A stretch of DNA of 64,000 bases from Flavobacteriales bacterium UBA6770 (GTDB taxonomy: Bacteria > Bacteroidota > Bacteroidia > Flavobacteriales_G > Salibacteraceae): the NCBI GenBank assembly GCA_905181875.1, contig CAJIZH010000001.1, positions 62,001 through 126,000 of the forward strand, in the 5' to 3' direction. The notes under the pieces were generated by a model. It saw only the letters and a list, made by a program, of their open reading frames with translations, was not told the DNA's origin and searched no databases. The position numbers were made by a program, and so were the translations under genes. Of this stretch, positions 1 to 9,593 are shown in pieces; the stretch's first letter is position 1, and each line of letters opens with the position of its first letter.

Positions 1-56
1 TTAATCTGTATACCTATTACATTGACAATCAGCTTACCTTTATGGATTGTAATTGA
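1..56 (+). CDS. possible 3' end of a gene cut by the window edge
   Basis: An open frame enters from the left edge and ends at a TGA at 54-56. Only 17 codons are visible, so no family can be named. The hairpin terminator directly after it fits a gene ending here, but an open stretch this short can occur by chance. Confidence 0.2.
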   Translation, partial: NLYTYYIDNQLTFMDCN

Positions 57-71
57 GAGAATTTAAAGCAC

Positions 72-99
72 AAAAAAAGCGGAACAAGTCCGCTTTTTT
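72..99. terminator. bidirectional hairpin terminator
   Basis: GCGGA (79-83) and TCCGC (89-93) form a stem around a 5-base loop. An A run lies on the left and a T run on the right, so the hairpin can end transcription from both sides. It lies just past the 3' end of the minus-strand peptide transporter. Confidence 0.75.
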
Positions 100-117
100 A
101 TAAAGTTTTAGCTGAGA

Positions 118-1602
118 TTAATTAACCCCATGCATTAATTTTTTGATTGGCTTATTCAATAGGATAATTATAACAGCAATTATCAATAAAACAAAACCAA
201 TAGTTGTGAATATTGAAACGTACTGCTCAAGACCAGCTTGACCTGTTACAGGCTCTCCGCCATGACTACCCGTAATGGAGGCGATTTTACCTCCAACATA
301 ATTTGCAATTGCAAAACTTAAGAACCAAGCTCCCATTGCAGTTCCTGCAATATTCTTAGGTGCCAGTTTAGTTACCATTGATAGTCCAATTGGAGATAAG
401 AACAGTTCGCCAGTTGTGTGCAACATGTACAAGAAGAACAACGTCAATAATGGAACTTGAAAAGCTTCATTAGCGAATTGCATACCTACTTGCGTTAATA
501 AGAATCCAGCCGCAAGCTGAATAATACCAAAAGCAAACTTTAAAGGAATACTCGGGTTTTTGCCCATTTCGGAAAGTTTCACCCACATGATAGAAAAAAC
601 AGATCCAAACGTGATAATGAAAAAGGGATTAAAAAATTGTGTCATAGATGCTGGCATTAGCCAACCTAATATTTCTCTATCAACATTTCTATCGGCAAAC
701 AAGGTAAGAGAAGTTCCTGCTTGCTCAAAACAAGCCCAAAAAGTAATATTGATTATCATGAAAATGATTAACGCAATCATTCTGTCTTTCCAAATTGCAG
801 TGCCGTTCTCAGCATCTTCTTTTTTACCAGCAGAGACAAGCATCCAAGATACATAGCCAAATAGGGCAAGAAGGATATAATCTAGCCATTGGTTTTGCAT
901 TATAAGGATGTAACACAATGGAATCAGAAGGAAGGACCCAACCGTAATTACCTGTGTCATATTAATTTTACCAAAAACTTTTTTCTTTCCAGCCTCAGTT
1001 ATCTCTAACCCAGGTGCAGCAGCATATGTTTTTCTCTGACTCCAAAATATAAAAATGCCGAGGAGCATTCCAATTCCAGCCAAACCAAATCCTTTATCAA
1101 AGCCATAAACTTCTCCAACATAAGCTACGAGTGTTGTCGCTAACAATGCACCAATGTTGATTCCAATATAGAAAATTGTAAACCCAGAATCTCTTCTAGG
1201 GTCATTGTCTTCGTAAAGTTTACCTACGATAGTAGAAATGTTTGCTTTGAAATATCCATTTCCAATTATAAGCGCTCCCATTCCAATAAGCATCATATTT
1301 TCAGTCCCTCCAAGAATTATAAATTCTCCAAGTGCCATCATTAATCCACCAAGTATAACTGCATATCGGTACCCCAAGAACTGATCGGCTAATTTCCCAC
1401 CCATAATTGGAGCGGCATATACTAATCCAGTGTATGCGCCATAAATTAATGAAGCTTCTGCATCACCTTTGAGTAGAGATTTTACTAAATAGAGCGTCAA
1501 TAATGTACGCATTCCATAGTAGCAGAAACGTTCCCACATTTCCGAAAAGAACAAAGTCATTAACCCTTCTGGGTGTCCTTGTTTTACAGTAGTATCAGAC
1601 AT
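118..1602 (-). CDS. POT family proton-coupled oligopeptide transporter
   Basis: This 494-residue inner-membrane protein belongs to the proton-dependent oligopeptide transporter family (PTR2/DtpT type) and probably imports di- and tripeptides with protons. The N-terminal ExxER signature is visible (SEMWERFCYYGMR, about residues 20-32), followed by about a dozen hydrophobic segments and normal family length. The family assignment is strong; the substrate range is inferred. Its neighbour upstream on the same strand is a secreted dipeptidyl peptidase IV, which would supply dipeptides, so the two form a plausible peptide-scavenging pair. The 88-base gap between them leaves open whether they are co-transcribed. 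Confidence 0.93.
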   Translation of the reverse strand: MSDTTVKQGHPEGLMTLFFSEMWERFCYYGMRTLLTLYLVKSLLKGDAEASLIYGAYTGLVYAAPIMGGKLADQFLGYRYAVILGGLMMALGEFIILGGTENMMLIGMGALIIGNGYFKANISTIVGKLYEDNDPRRDSGFTIFYIGINIGALLATTLVAYVGEVYGFDKGFGLAGIGMLLGIFIFWSQRKTYAAAPGLEITEAGKKKVFGKINMTQVITVGSFLLIPLCYILIMQNQWLDYILLALFGYVSWMLVSAGKKEDAENGTAIWKDRMIALIIFMIINITFWACFEQAGTSLTLFADRNVDREILGWLMPASMTQFFNPFFIITFGSVFSIMWVKLSEMGKNPSIPLKFAFGIIQLAAGFLLTQVGMQFANEAFQVPLLTLFFLYMLHTTGELFLSPIGLSMVTKLAPKNIAGTAMGAWFLSFAIANYVGGKIASITGSHGGEPVTGQAGLEQYVSIFTTIGFVLLIIAVIIILLNKPIKKLMHGVN

Positions 1603-1689
1603 ATTTATTAATTTTTAGCATTGAATGAAGCCGACGAATATAAAATAATTGCCCGTTAAACCGTGAGCTTAATTTATTAGTTCGGGCGG

Positions 1690-3882
1690 CTACAAATTTT
1701 CCTCTACGTAATTGGTCAGCATCTGAAAGAGCTGAAGTCTTGTATTGCCGCCGTAGATGCCATGATTTTTATTAGGATACATCATGAAATCGAACTGTTT
1801 ATTTGCTTTTTGCAAAGCTGTAACCATTTCAATAGAGTTTTGAAAATGAACATTATCATCTCCAGTACCATGTATTAGAAGGTAGTTTCCTTTTAATGAA
1901 TCGACATGTGATATTGGTGAATTTTCGTCGTATCCTGAGTTTTCTTCAGGTGTTTGCATGTAGCGCTCTGTATAAATAGAATCGTAATATTTCCAATTCG
2001 TTACTGGTGCAACCGCCATTGCAGTTTTAAAAATATCGTTGCCTTTAAAAAGACACAATGAACTCATATAGCCACCATAACTCCAACCCCAAATTCCAAT
2101 TCGATTTGCATCAACATAGGACTGCCCGGCTAACCATTTAGCTGAAGAAATTTGATCTTCTGTTTCGTATTTACCCAACTGTTTGTAGGTTAGTTTTTTG
2201 AATTTCTCACCTCTTGCTCCAGTACCTCTATTGTCTACAGAAACAATGATATACCCTTTTTGAGCCAGCATTTGATACCACAAGTAGTTGGCGCCGCCCC
2301 AAGAATTTTTTACCGTTTGAGAACCTGGACCACCGTATACATACATCAAAACAGGATATTTTTTCGAAGGATCAAAATTGCTGGGCTTAATCATGTAAGC
2401 ATTTAGTTTTTCACCATTTACCGGAATAGTCATAAATTCTGGTTTAGAAATATCACACTTTGTAAGGGTTAGATTTAAAACCGTATTGTCTTTTAAAACT
2501 CTAATTTCTTTTCCGCTGATTTTGTGCAATGAAATGTAGGAGGGCGAAGATGCCGTTGAATGATAATTGATGAAATATTTGAATCCAGAACTAAAAGTAG
2601 CCTTGTTCCAACCAGCCAGAGGGGTAAGTTTTTCAGGTTCTGAACCTTTTATGGAAGTTTTGTAAACCTCTCTATCCATAGGAGATTTTTTAGCTCCTTG
2701 AAAATAGATGGTTCCGCTTTTTTCTTCAAAACCATATACCTCTGTAACTTCCCAATCTCCTTTGGTTATTTGATAATTTTTAGAACCATTCCAACTTTGG
2801 TAATGCAAGTGATTAAATCCTGATTTTTCGCTCGTGAATATGAATCCTTTGTTAGCGCCAACAACATAAAAATTATCAGTTATGTTAATGTATGCGTCGT
2901 TATCTTCTTCGTATAAAATTGAACTCGATTCCTCAGAAGGATTGTAGTTTACTAGTTTGAGATTTGATTGGTGACGGTTCATTGTGTAAATAATTAACGC
3001 ATCATCAGTCTTACTCCATTTCACTCTAGGAATGTATTCAACGCTGGCTTCAGGAGAATAAGTACTGACATTGCCATTAATAATATTGGCGACTTCAATT
3101 TGAACCGTTGAATTTTTTTCACCAGCTTTAGGGTATTTAAACGGATTGTCTTCCGGGTATAAGGTTCCGTAAATCGGCATATTAAATTCCTTGACACTTG
3201 ATTCATTAAATTTGTAATATGCAATGGAGTTACCTGCTGGTGACCAGAAGAAAGCCTTATCAAAAGCAAACTCTTCTTCATAAACCCAATCAGTAGCGCC
3301 ATTTATTATTGCGTTTTTCTCTCCATCATAAGTCAGTTTGGTTTCAACGCCATCGTCTTCTATTTCTTTAACAAATAAATTATTATTTCTTACAAATGCA
3401 ACTTTATCACCAGTTGGAGAAAAGGTCGCGTAACGTTGTTTTTCTGTGGAAAGCAATTCAATTTTTTTTGAAGCTATGTTGTAAACATAGTATGTAGATC
3501 GAGTAGAGTGCCGGTATATTTTTTCAGTTTGAGTACTGAATAAAATTTTCTTCTCGTCGCTAGAAAATGAATAGCCATCAACTTTAAACGGAGCGCCTTT
3601 TGTTTCTGCTAATTCTATGATGGACAAATCAACTATAGTTTTAACCAATTCTCCAGTTGCGTAAGCATACTGATTGATTTTTTGAGTACTTCCTCTATCA
3701 TTATCCAATAAAGTATAATGAACGCCATCATTCATAGACTTAAGTCCATAAACGGATTCTGGCTGAAACATTCCAGAGGCCCATATTTGTTCTAGAGTGA
3801 TTTTTTTTTGAGCGTTAGATTGAGCATAGCTTAGAACACAAATGCAAAGCAGTAGTATAGAAGTGATAATTCTCATAAACAC
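1690..3882 (-). CDS. S9 family dipeptidyl peptidase IV, exported
   Basis: This 730-residue serine peptidase removes N-terminal dipeptides, typically X-Pro or X-Ala. An N-terminal signal peptide ends near YAQS. Residues of about 60-480 form the DPP4 beta-propeller region, which carries the EE dipeptide that usually binds the substrate amino end (DWVYEEEF). The C-terminal alpha/beta-hydrolase domain shows the catalytic triad Ser601 (GWSYGGYMS), Asp675 (HGTGDDNVHF) and His707 (NKNHG). All key residues are present and the length is normal. It probably acts in the periplasm or at the surface, next to a peptide transporter gene. The exact P1 preference is not visible from the sequence. Confidence 0.95.
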   Translation of the reverse strand: MFMRIITSILLLCICVLSYAQSNAQKKITLEQIWASGMFQPESVYGLKSMNDGVHYTLLDNDRGSTQKINQYAYATGELVKTIVDLSIIELAETKGAPFKVDGYSFSSDEKKILFSTQTEKIYRHSTRSTYYVYNIASKKIELLSTEKQRYATFSPTGDKVAFVRNNNLFVKEIEDDGVETKLTYDGEKNAIINGATDWVYEEEFAFDKAFFWSPAGNSIAYYKFNESSVKEFNMPIYGTLYPEDNPFKYPKAGEKNSTVQIEVANIINGNVSTYSPEASVEYIPRVKWSKTDDALIIYTMNRHQSNLKLVNYNPSEESSSILYEEDNDAYINITDNFYVVGANKGFIFTSEKSGFNHLHYQSWNGSKNYQITKGDWEVTEVYGFEEKSGTIYFQGAKKSPMDREVYKTSIKGSEPEKLTPLAGWNKATFSSGFKYFINYHSTASSPSYISLHKISGKEIRVLKDNTVLNLTLTKCDISKPEFMTIPVNGEKLNAYMIKPSNFDPSKKYPVLMYVYGGPGSQTVKNSWGGANYLWYQMLAQKGYIIVSVDNRGTGARGEKFKKLTYKQLGKYETEDQISSAKWLAGQSYVDANRIGIWGWSYGGYMSSLCLFKGNDIFKTAMAVAPVTNWKYYDSIYTERYMQTPEENSGYDENSPISHVDSLKGNYLLIHGTGDDNVHFQNSIEMVTALQKANKQFDFMMYPNKNHGIYGGNTRLQLFQMLTNYVEENL

Positions 3883-3908
3883 GATTTGGAATGAATAAAC
3901 GAATTTAA

Positions 3909-4721
3909 TTAGAGTTTGATTTCTCTAAATACAGCAATAGTAACTGCAATAAATAAGCAGATAATAACTGTTACAATAATACCTTTGGTTTTACTGTGAG
4001 TAGCGACGGTCATGGCATTAAAAGGCTTCATAAGAACAGCGACTTTAGTTCTTAGAAATAACTCTTCTAATTCTGACATTTTTTCATAAGCAAAGATAAA
4101 GTGGCTTTCTGTATCAAATTGATTGATATCACTTTTTAAAGCGCCCCGTTGAATTTTATCAAATAGCTGCACTCGTTGTTCAGTAAGAAAAACAAGGTCA
4201 TTACTAATTTTTTCAATATCCCTTTTGTATCCCCTTTTTCTTTGGCTAACGATCTCTTTACTTTCCGAATGATTTTTAAAGTTACGTAAAATGCTATTTT
4301 CGATTGAATTAAAAAGTTGAGCATTGGTAACACTGCATACTACTCTTATACAATTGTGTAATTTACTTCGTGATAGATTTACATCAGTTCTATAGGTTGC
4401 ATCGGTTTCAATTATTTCGATTTTAATACTTTTGATCTGTTTTACGCTATCAATTGGAATGGAGAGTTTCTGGGATAGAAATCCGTAATTATTGTTTCTT
4501 ACAGCAGTTTCAAAATCAGACGAAAGCTCTTTAAGCCGATTAGCTTCTAATAAATCGCTACAGAACACAGCTTCGCTTTTGTAGATAGGAGTCTTGCTGC
4601 TTTCCTTAAAATAACCTGACACACCACCTATGACTATTGCAATTCCTATAATTAGGAAATTACGTTTTATAAATCTAATAACTGATACTATTAATTCGCC
4701 TAGTGAAATCTCTTCGTTCAT
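3909..4721 (-). CDS. Wzz-like chain-length determinant protein
   Basis: This 270-residue protein has the Wzz/polysaccharide co-polymerase layout: one transmembrane segment near residues 20-40, a mostly helical periplasmic middle, and a second transmembrane segment near the C-terminus (about 243-263). Such proteins set chain length for O-antigen or capsule polymerised by Wzy. It is divergent from the Wzy-like gene that begins at 4792, and the 70-base gap probably holds both promoters. No tyrosine-kinase domain is attached. Sequence motifs in this family are weak, so the call rests on topology and on its place beside the polysaccharide genes. Confidence 0.7.
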   Translation of the reverse strand: MNEEISLGELIVSVIRFIKRNFLIIGIAIVIGGVSGYFKESSKTPIYKSEAVFCSDLLEANRLKELSSDFETAVRNNNYGFLSQKLSIPIDSVKQIKSIKIEIIETDATYRTDVNLSRSKLHNCIRVVCSVTNAQLFNSIENSILRNFKNHSESKEIVSQRKRGYKRDIEKISNDLVFLTEQRVQLFDKIQRGALKSDINQFDTESHFIFAYEKMSELEELFLRTKVAVLMKPFNAMTVATHSKTKGIIVTVIICLFIAVTIAVFREIKL

Positions 4722-4791
4722 ACTCTTACTGGGTAGCTATTTGATTAACAAAGAAAGTTAATTATTGGTACTTTGGTCGCATTCAATTTAA

Positions 4792-6084
4792 ATGTTACAA
4801 AAGACATTAATTCATAGGATGTATAACGATGTAAGGGTACTCTTTACAATCGTTGGAATTGTGCTGTATGTGCTTGCCGCTCATCAATACATTTATTTCG
4901 TAGTACCCAAATATGGGTATATGGGGATGCTTTTGGAGTTTAACCTTTTGAAGTCTGTAGTTGCTTTACTTATTTATTTAAGTTCATTCCTTTTACTGTT
5001 TCTGAAAAACTCGAATTTCATTCGAGCATTTTCTTCACTTCTAATCATATTGTTTTTACTTCCCGAATTGTTGATTTTTCAATTTATGGATGATAACCTT
5101 CATTTTATTCTTGCTACCATCTTCATGCTTGTATTGATAAATTGGACAGAATTATTAATTCCTATTCCAAAAGCTAAAAGGTTAATGAAAAAGCAAGTTA
5201 GTTTGCTGCTATTTATTCTACTTGTTCTTTTTTTAATACCATTTTTACTAGCATATAAAACTAATTTTTCCTCTTCATTATTTCAATTTGGAAGCGAGTT
5301 ATATGCAATTAGAGCCGAAGTTTCTGAGGATGGAAATATACTTACAGGATATTTATTGTCACCATTTGTGCAATACCTTTTGCCAATGGCCGCAGTTTAT
5401 GGATTGATTGAGCGCAAATGGTTTCTTACCATTTTATCTGTATTAGTATCTATTGTAATATATTCTATGATTCCGCAAAAGAGTTTATTTTTTGGAATTT
5501 TCGCCGTTATCTTCTTTTACTTTTTTAAGAATCCATTAAAAAAGGTGGTGGTTTTTACAACGTTAATAATTACAGTATTAATTATTGGAATGTACTTAGT
5601 TGCCGCAAAAGACAGCTTAATGGTGGAGTCACTATTACTTAGAAGGTATTTAGTTGTTCCTGCCCAATTGAATATTGAATACTATAATTATTTTAAAGAA
5701 CCGCTTTACTATTCCTACAGTTTTTTAAAAAGCTTTTACACTTACCCCTATGATGTTATGCCACCATTTTTGATTGGTCGTGAGGTATATCATAGTAATG
5801 TGACTCATGCAAACAATGGTTTTATGAGTGATGCATATATAAACTTGGGTTTATATGGTTTGTATGGCTTTACCTTTATAGTATCCCTAACCTTGAAATA
5901 TTTTGATCGATTGAATATCGATGCTCGATTTTTTGGAATATTCTTTCTATTGTTAAACTTTTTTAGATCTTCCGCTTTACCGACGACATTTTTAACTCAT
6001 GGTCTCTGGTTTTTTATTCTGACTGGCTTTTTTATTCTAAGGAGAGACGAAATAAGTAATTTCTTAGTTACTAAAAAGCAGTGA
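4792..6084 (+). CDS. Wzy-like polysaccharide repeat-unit polymerase
   Basis: This 430-residue protein is almost entirely hydrophobic, with about ten or more membrane segments and one larger loop near residues 290-340 that is rich in Tyr and Pro. This is the usual form of Wzy/EpsG-like polymerases, which join lipid-linked repeat units on the outer face of the inner membrane. It is the first gene of the plus-strand polysaccharide run, and its stop overlaps the start of the Wzx flippase by 4 bases. The gene order supports the call; primary sequence alone would not. A second polymerase- or ligase-like gene lies at 9594. Confidence 0.6.
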   Translation: MLQKTLIHRMYNDVRVLFTIVGIVLYVLAAHQYIYFVVPKYGYMGMLLEFNLLKSVVALLIYLSSFLLLFLKNSNFIRAFSSLLIILFLLPELLIFQFMDDNLHFILATIFMLVLINWTELLIPIPKAKRLMKKQVSLLLFILLVLFLIPFLLAYKTNFSSSLFQFGSELYAIRAEVSEDGNILTGYLLSPFVQYLLPMAAVYGLIERKWFLTILSVLVSIVIYSMIPQKSLFFGIFAVIFFYFFKNPLKKVVVFTTLIITVLIIGMYLVAAKDSLMVESLLLRRYLVVPAQLNIEYYNYFKEPLYYSYSFLKSFYTYPYDVMPPFLIGREVYHSNVTHANNGFMSDAYINLGLYGLYGFTFIVSLTLKYFDRLNIDARFFGIFFLLLNFFRSSALPTTFLTHGLWFFILTGFFILRRDEISNFLVTKKQ

Positions 6085-7364
6085 AAAGTCAGATTCATAA
6101 GTTCTTGAATATTGAAATAGTAAAAAACGTATCGGTTCTTTCTATTGGCACTATTGGTTCTCAGTTAATACCGCTTCTGTTCGCTCCCATAATTGCACGT
6201 TTATACTCACCAAATGAATTTGGATTATTTGCTTTTGTGCTTGGGGGGGTAAATATAGCGGCAGTGGTTATTAATGGGAGATATGATTTAAGCGTTGTAT
6301 TACCAAGGAATCAGTCTCAAGCAATTGATTTAGTTAAAGGCTCTTGGATAATTGGATTTACTCTTAGTGCTTTATTTACGATTATCCTTCTGCTTACTAG
6401 AAATGATCTGGCTGAGTTTTTAGATTATCAGATTTCAATAATAGAGTGCATAATATTAGGCTTAATTGTTTCAAATATTGCAATCAGTCAACCTTTAAAT
6501 TTTTATTTAATCAGAGAAAAAGCCTTTGCACAAATAGCTAAAAATAAAATTGTTAAAGGAGCGGTTCTGGTTCTCATGACTTTACTGTTTGGATATCTAA
6601 TGCTAGACCTTCCTTTAAATGGTCTAGTTTATGGATTTGGCTTTAGTTGGGCTGCGTTGGCTATTTTTTCGTTATATCAATCTGTGAAATTGAGTTTTAG
6701 TGTTTTACCAATTAACTTGTCAAAAATTAAAGTAGCGCTTAAGGAATATATTGAATATCCAAAGTTTAATGCTGTTCCAGCTCTATTTAACTCAATTGCT
6801 GCACAACTGGGGATCTATATTTTTATGTTTCATTTTGATCAAACGCAAACAGGATATTATACCTTTTCGAAACAATATGTTTTTGTTCCCATGACTATTG
6901 TCGGGATGAGTTTGTCTCAAGTTATTTTTCAAAGAATCTCTGAGAAATTTAATAATAGGGAATCAGTGATTAAGGAATTGAAGATCTTATTTCTAGTTCT
7001 AATTTCTTTGGGCGGGATAATTATTTTAATAATCAATTTATTTTCAGTTGAATTATTTGGTTTTTTCTTTGGTGATCAATGGCTAGATAGCGCCATAATG
7101 GTCAAAACTTTAGTTTTTTATTTTGCAATACAATTCATTATTTCGCCACTAAGTAATGTACTTCATGCCCTTAAAAGGGTAAAGCTTGCTGCAGTTTTTC
7201 CTGTTTTTTATTTACTATGTATGCTCACTTTGTTTTGCATTCCTGCAATGAATACTCAAAGGTTTATAACCCTCTATACAATTGTAGAATCAGTTCCATA
7301 TTTATTATACTTTGTGCTAATTTCCTATGCTACTTTTAGCTATGAAAGACAATTGAAGTCCTAG
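6081..7364 (+). CDS. Wzx-type polysaccharide flippase (MOP family)
   Basis: This 427-residue multi-pass membrane protein matches the polysaccharide biosynthesis/MATE-like flippase family. The N-terminus carries the usual pattern of a first helix that ends in APIIARLYSPNEFGLF. It would move undecaprenyl-linked repeat units across the inner membrane for the Wzy-like polymerase encoded just before it, whose gene it overlaps by 4 bases (translational coupling). About twelve hydrophobic segments are seen. A second protein of this family is encoded at 62245-63687. Confidence 0.85.
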   Translation: MKSQIHKFLNIEIVKNVSVLSIGTIGSQLIPLLFAPIIARLYSPNEFGLFAFVLGGVNIAAVVINGRYDLSVVLPRNQSQAIDLVKGSWIIGFTLSALFTIILLLTRNDLAEFLDYQISIIECIILGLIVSNIAISQPLNFYLIREKAFAQIAKNKIVKGAVLVLMTLLFGYLMLDLPLNGLVYGFGFSWAALAIFSLYQSVKLSFSVLPINLSKIKVALKEYIEYPKFNAVPALFNSIAAQLGIYIFMFHFDQTQTGYYTFSKQYVFVPMTIVGMSLSQVIFQRISEKFNNRESVIKELKILFLVLISLGGIIILIINLFSVELFGFFFGDQWLDSAIMVKTLVFYFAIQFIISPLSNVLHALKRVKLAAVFPVFYLLCMLTLFCIPAMNTQRFITLYTIVESVPYLLYFVLISYATFSYERQLKS

Positions 7365-7392
7365 CAAATTATAGCAATTGAATTTTGGTTTA

Positions 7393-8511
7393 ATGAATAA
7401 GGTCGTACATATTTCTACAGTCCACCCAACCTTTGATGGACGCATATTTCATAAGGAATGCGTTTCTCTCGCTCAAGCTGGTTATGATACTCACCTCATT
7501 GTTACTCATGCCAAAAATGAGGAAGTTAATGGTGTTAAAATACACGCACTTTCAAAGTATAAAAACAGAGTAGAACGAATATTTAAAGGAAATAAGGAAG
7601 CATTAAAGATTGCACGACAACTTGATGCCGAGATCTTTCATTTGCACGATCCGGAACTCTTACCACTGGGATTAAAGTTAAAAAAAGAAGGTAAAAAAGT
7701 AATTTTTGATATGCATGAGCTTGCAGGGCTTATGATAAAGAGCAAAACATGGATTCCGTTTGTTCTTCGTTGGAGCTTATCTTATTTGTATTCGAATTAT
7801 GAAAGAAGAGCTTTTAAAAATTTTGATAAGATTATAGTTGTTACTGAAAAAATGGTGTCTGATTATACTGATGTCGTTTATCCGAAATACAAAAATAAAG
7901 TTGCGGTAATTCGAAACCTTTCATTGATAAGTAAGGTTGAAAATAGTATTCCTGTTTCAATAAAAAATGGAAAAGAAATAGTTTTGATCTATGTTGGTGG
8001 CTTAACCTCAGAACGAGGAATTAAGGAAGTTGTCCAATCTATTCAAAGTATATCTAATGTAAAATTATGGCTGCTTGGTCCATGGGAAAATGAAGTGTTC
8101 GAGGCCGAATGCGTGACGGCTGATACAAGAAATAAAGTGCAATATTTCGGACTAAAACCCATGTTGGAAGTCTATAATTACATTAAAGCAGCAGACATTG
8201 GATTAACCATTTTACATCCAACTGTAAATCACTTGTCTTCTTTGCCCGTAAAAGCTTTTGAGTACATGGCTGCGAATAAACCCCAAATTATGTCAAACTT
8301 TCCATTTTGGATGGATGCTTTCGATGGTTGTGCATTATTTATAGATCCAAGTAATCAGCAAGAAATTGAAAATGCAATTAAGAAGCTGGTTCAAGATCTG
8401 CCGCTTAGAGAAAAAATGGGAAACTACAGTTACCAAATCGTAGCAGAAAAGTATAGTTGGGAGGAGGAGTCTAAAAAGCTAAAGGCAATTTATACTGAAA
8501 TTTATGAGTAG
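7393..8511 (+). CDS. family 4 glycosyltransferase
   Basis: This is a GT-B fold glycosyltransferase of about 372 residues. An early histidine-containing motif (HISTVHPTFDGRIFHKEC) and HLHDPELLPLG are typical of one GT4 subgroup, and the C-terminal half has the expected sugar-nucleotide-binding stretch (VKAFEYMAANKP). The start is set at ATG 7393; an in-frame TTG at 7378 would add five residues but is less likely. It presumably adds one sugar to the lipid-linked repeat unit in the cytoplasm. It overlaps the next gene by 8 bases. Donor and acceptor cannot be told from the sequence. Confidence 0.85.
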   Translation: MNKVVHISTVHPTFDGRIFHKECVSLAQAGYDTHLIVTHAKNEEVNGVKIHALSKYKNRVERIFKGNKEALKIARQLDAEIFHLHDPELLPLGLKLKKEGKKVIFDMHELAGLMIKSKTWIPFVLRWSLSYLYSNYERRAFKNFDKIIVVTEKMVSDYTDVVYPKYKNKVAVIRNLSLISKVENSIPVSIKNGKEIVLIYVGGLTSERGIKEVVQSIQSISNVKLWLLGPWENEVFEAECVTADTRNKVQYFGLKPMLEVYNYIKAADIGLTILHPTVNHLSSLPVKAFEYMAANKPQIMSNFPFWMDAFDGCALFIDPSNQQEIENAIKKLVQDLPLREKMGNYSYQIVAEKYSWEEESKKLKAIYTEIYE

Positions 8512-9547
8512 TTCTGAAATGGATAAGAAGGATTTCATAGAATATTCCTACACCGTAATAATTCCGTGCCGTAATGAGGAGAAGTATATTGGATTATGTC
8601 TCGATTCTATTGTAAACCTCGATTACCCCAAAGACAAATTAACCGTAATTGTTTCTGATGGAAAAAGTACAGATAATACTCGACTAATAATTGAGGATTA
8701 TTCGAAAAAGCATGCTTTTATTCAATTTCATTTAAATGAAAAACAATCGGCACCGTATGCATTTAATTACGGAATTGAGAATGCGAAAAGTGATGTTCTT
8801 ATAATTCTGGGAGCGCATTCCGAAGTAGATTCACAATACTTGAAAGAATGCAACAAGGCATTTTGTAAATCAACTGAAATAGGTTGTGTTGGAGGAGTGC
8901 TTACTAATGTCTTTTTCGATGATGATTCTAAAGCTATTGGAGCAGCAATGTCAAGTGGATTTGGTGTTGGTAACGCTAGTTTTAGAACTGGAGATTTTGA
9001 AGGATATGTCGATACTGTAGCTTTTGGAGCATATAAAATCGGTGTTTTTGAAACTATAGGAAACTTTGATATAAGTCTTACGAGAAATCAAGATGATGAA
9101 TTAAATTATAGACTCACCTCAGGCGGATTCAAAATTTGGCTGTCAAAGAGTATTAAGTCTAAATATTATGTAAGAGCATCGTTTTCTAAACTTTGGAAGC
9201 AATACTATCAGTACGGTTATTGGAAGGTTTATGTAAATAAGAAACACAAAACCATAACCACAGTTCGTCAATTAATTCCCTTTTTGTTTGTTATGTTTTT
9301 AATTGCTTCGGGAACCTCAGCATTAATTATTAAAGAAACACTTTTTCTTAGTATTCCAATATTGATGCTTTATATATTATTGGCTTTTTATTCTTCTTTT
9401 AAAGCAGAAAAGGTCAATAATTTTAAAGTTGTTTACTCGTTTTTGATTTTACATCTGTCCTATGGAAAAGGCTACTTAGATGGAATTATTCGTTTTATAA
9501 TTTTCAACAAGCAACCTTCCATAAAGAATGAACAACTTTCAAGATGA
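8504..9547 (+). CDS. family 2 glycosyltransferase with C-terminal membrane segments
   Basis: This 347-residue protein opens with a GT-A fold family 2 domain: VIIPCRNEEKYIG near residue 20, the SDGKSTDNT nucleotide-binding stretch and a later NQDDELNYRL motif that would carry the catalytic base. Hydrophobic segments after residue 255 anchor it to the membrane. The layout resembles ExoA-type succinoglycan glycosyltransferases. It overlaps the GT4 gene before it by 8 bases, so the two are in one operon. The transferred sugar is unknown. Confidence 0.87.
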   Translation: MSSSEMDKKDFIEYSYTVIIPCRNEEKYIGLCLDSIVNLDYPKDKLTVIVSDGKSTDNTRLIIEDYSKKHAFIQFHLNEKQSAPYAFNYGIENAKSDVLIILGAHSEVDSQYLKECNKAFCKSTEIGCVGGVLTNVFFDDDSKAIGAAMSSGFGVGNASFRTGDFEGYVDTVAFGAYKIGVFETIGNFDISLTRNQDDELNYRLTSGGFKIWLSKSIKSKYYVRASFSKLWKQYYQYGYWKVYVNKKHKTITTVRQLIPFLFVMFLIASGTSALIIKETLFLSIPILMLYILLAFYSSFKAEKVNNFKVVYSFLILHLSYGKGYLDGIIRFIIFNKQPSIKNEQLSR

Positions 9548-9593
9548 TATATTCAAGGATTTATAATAAGATTTTATAAAAGAAACTAAAAAT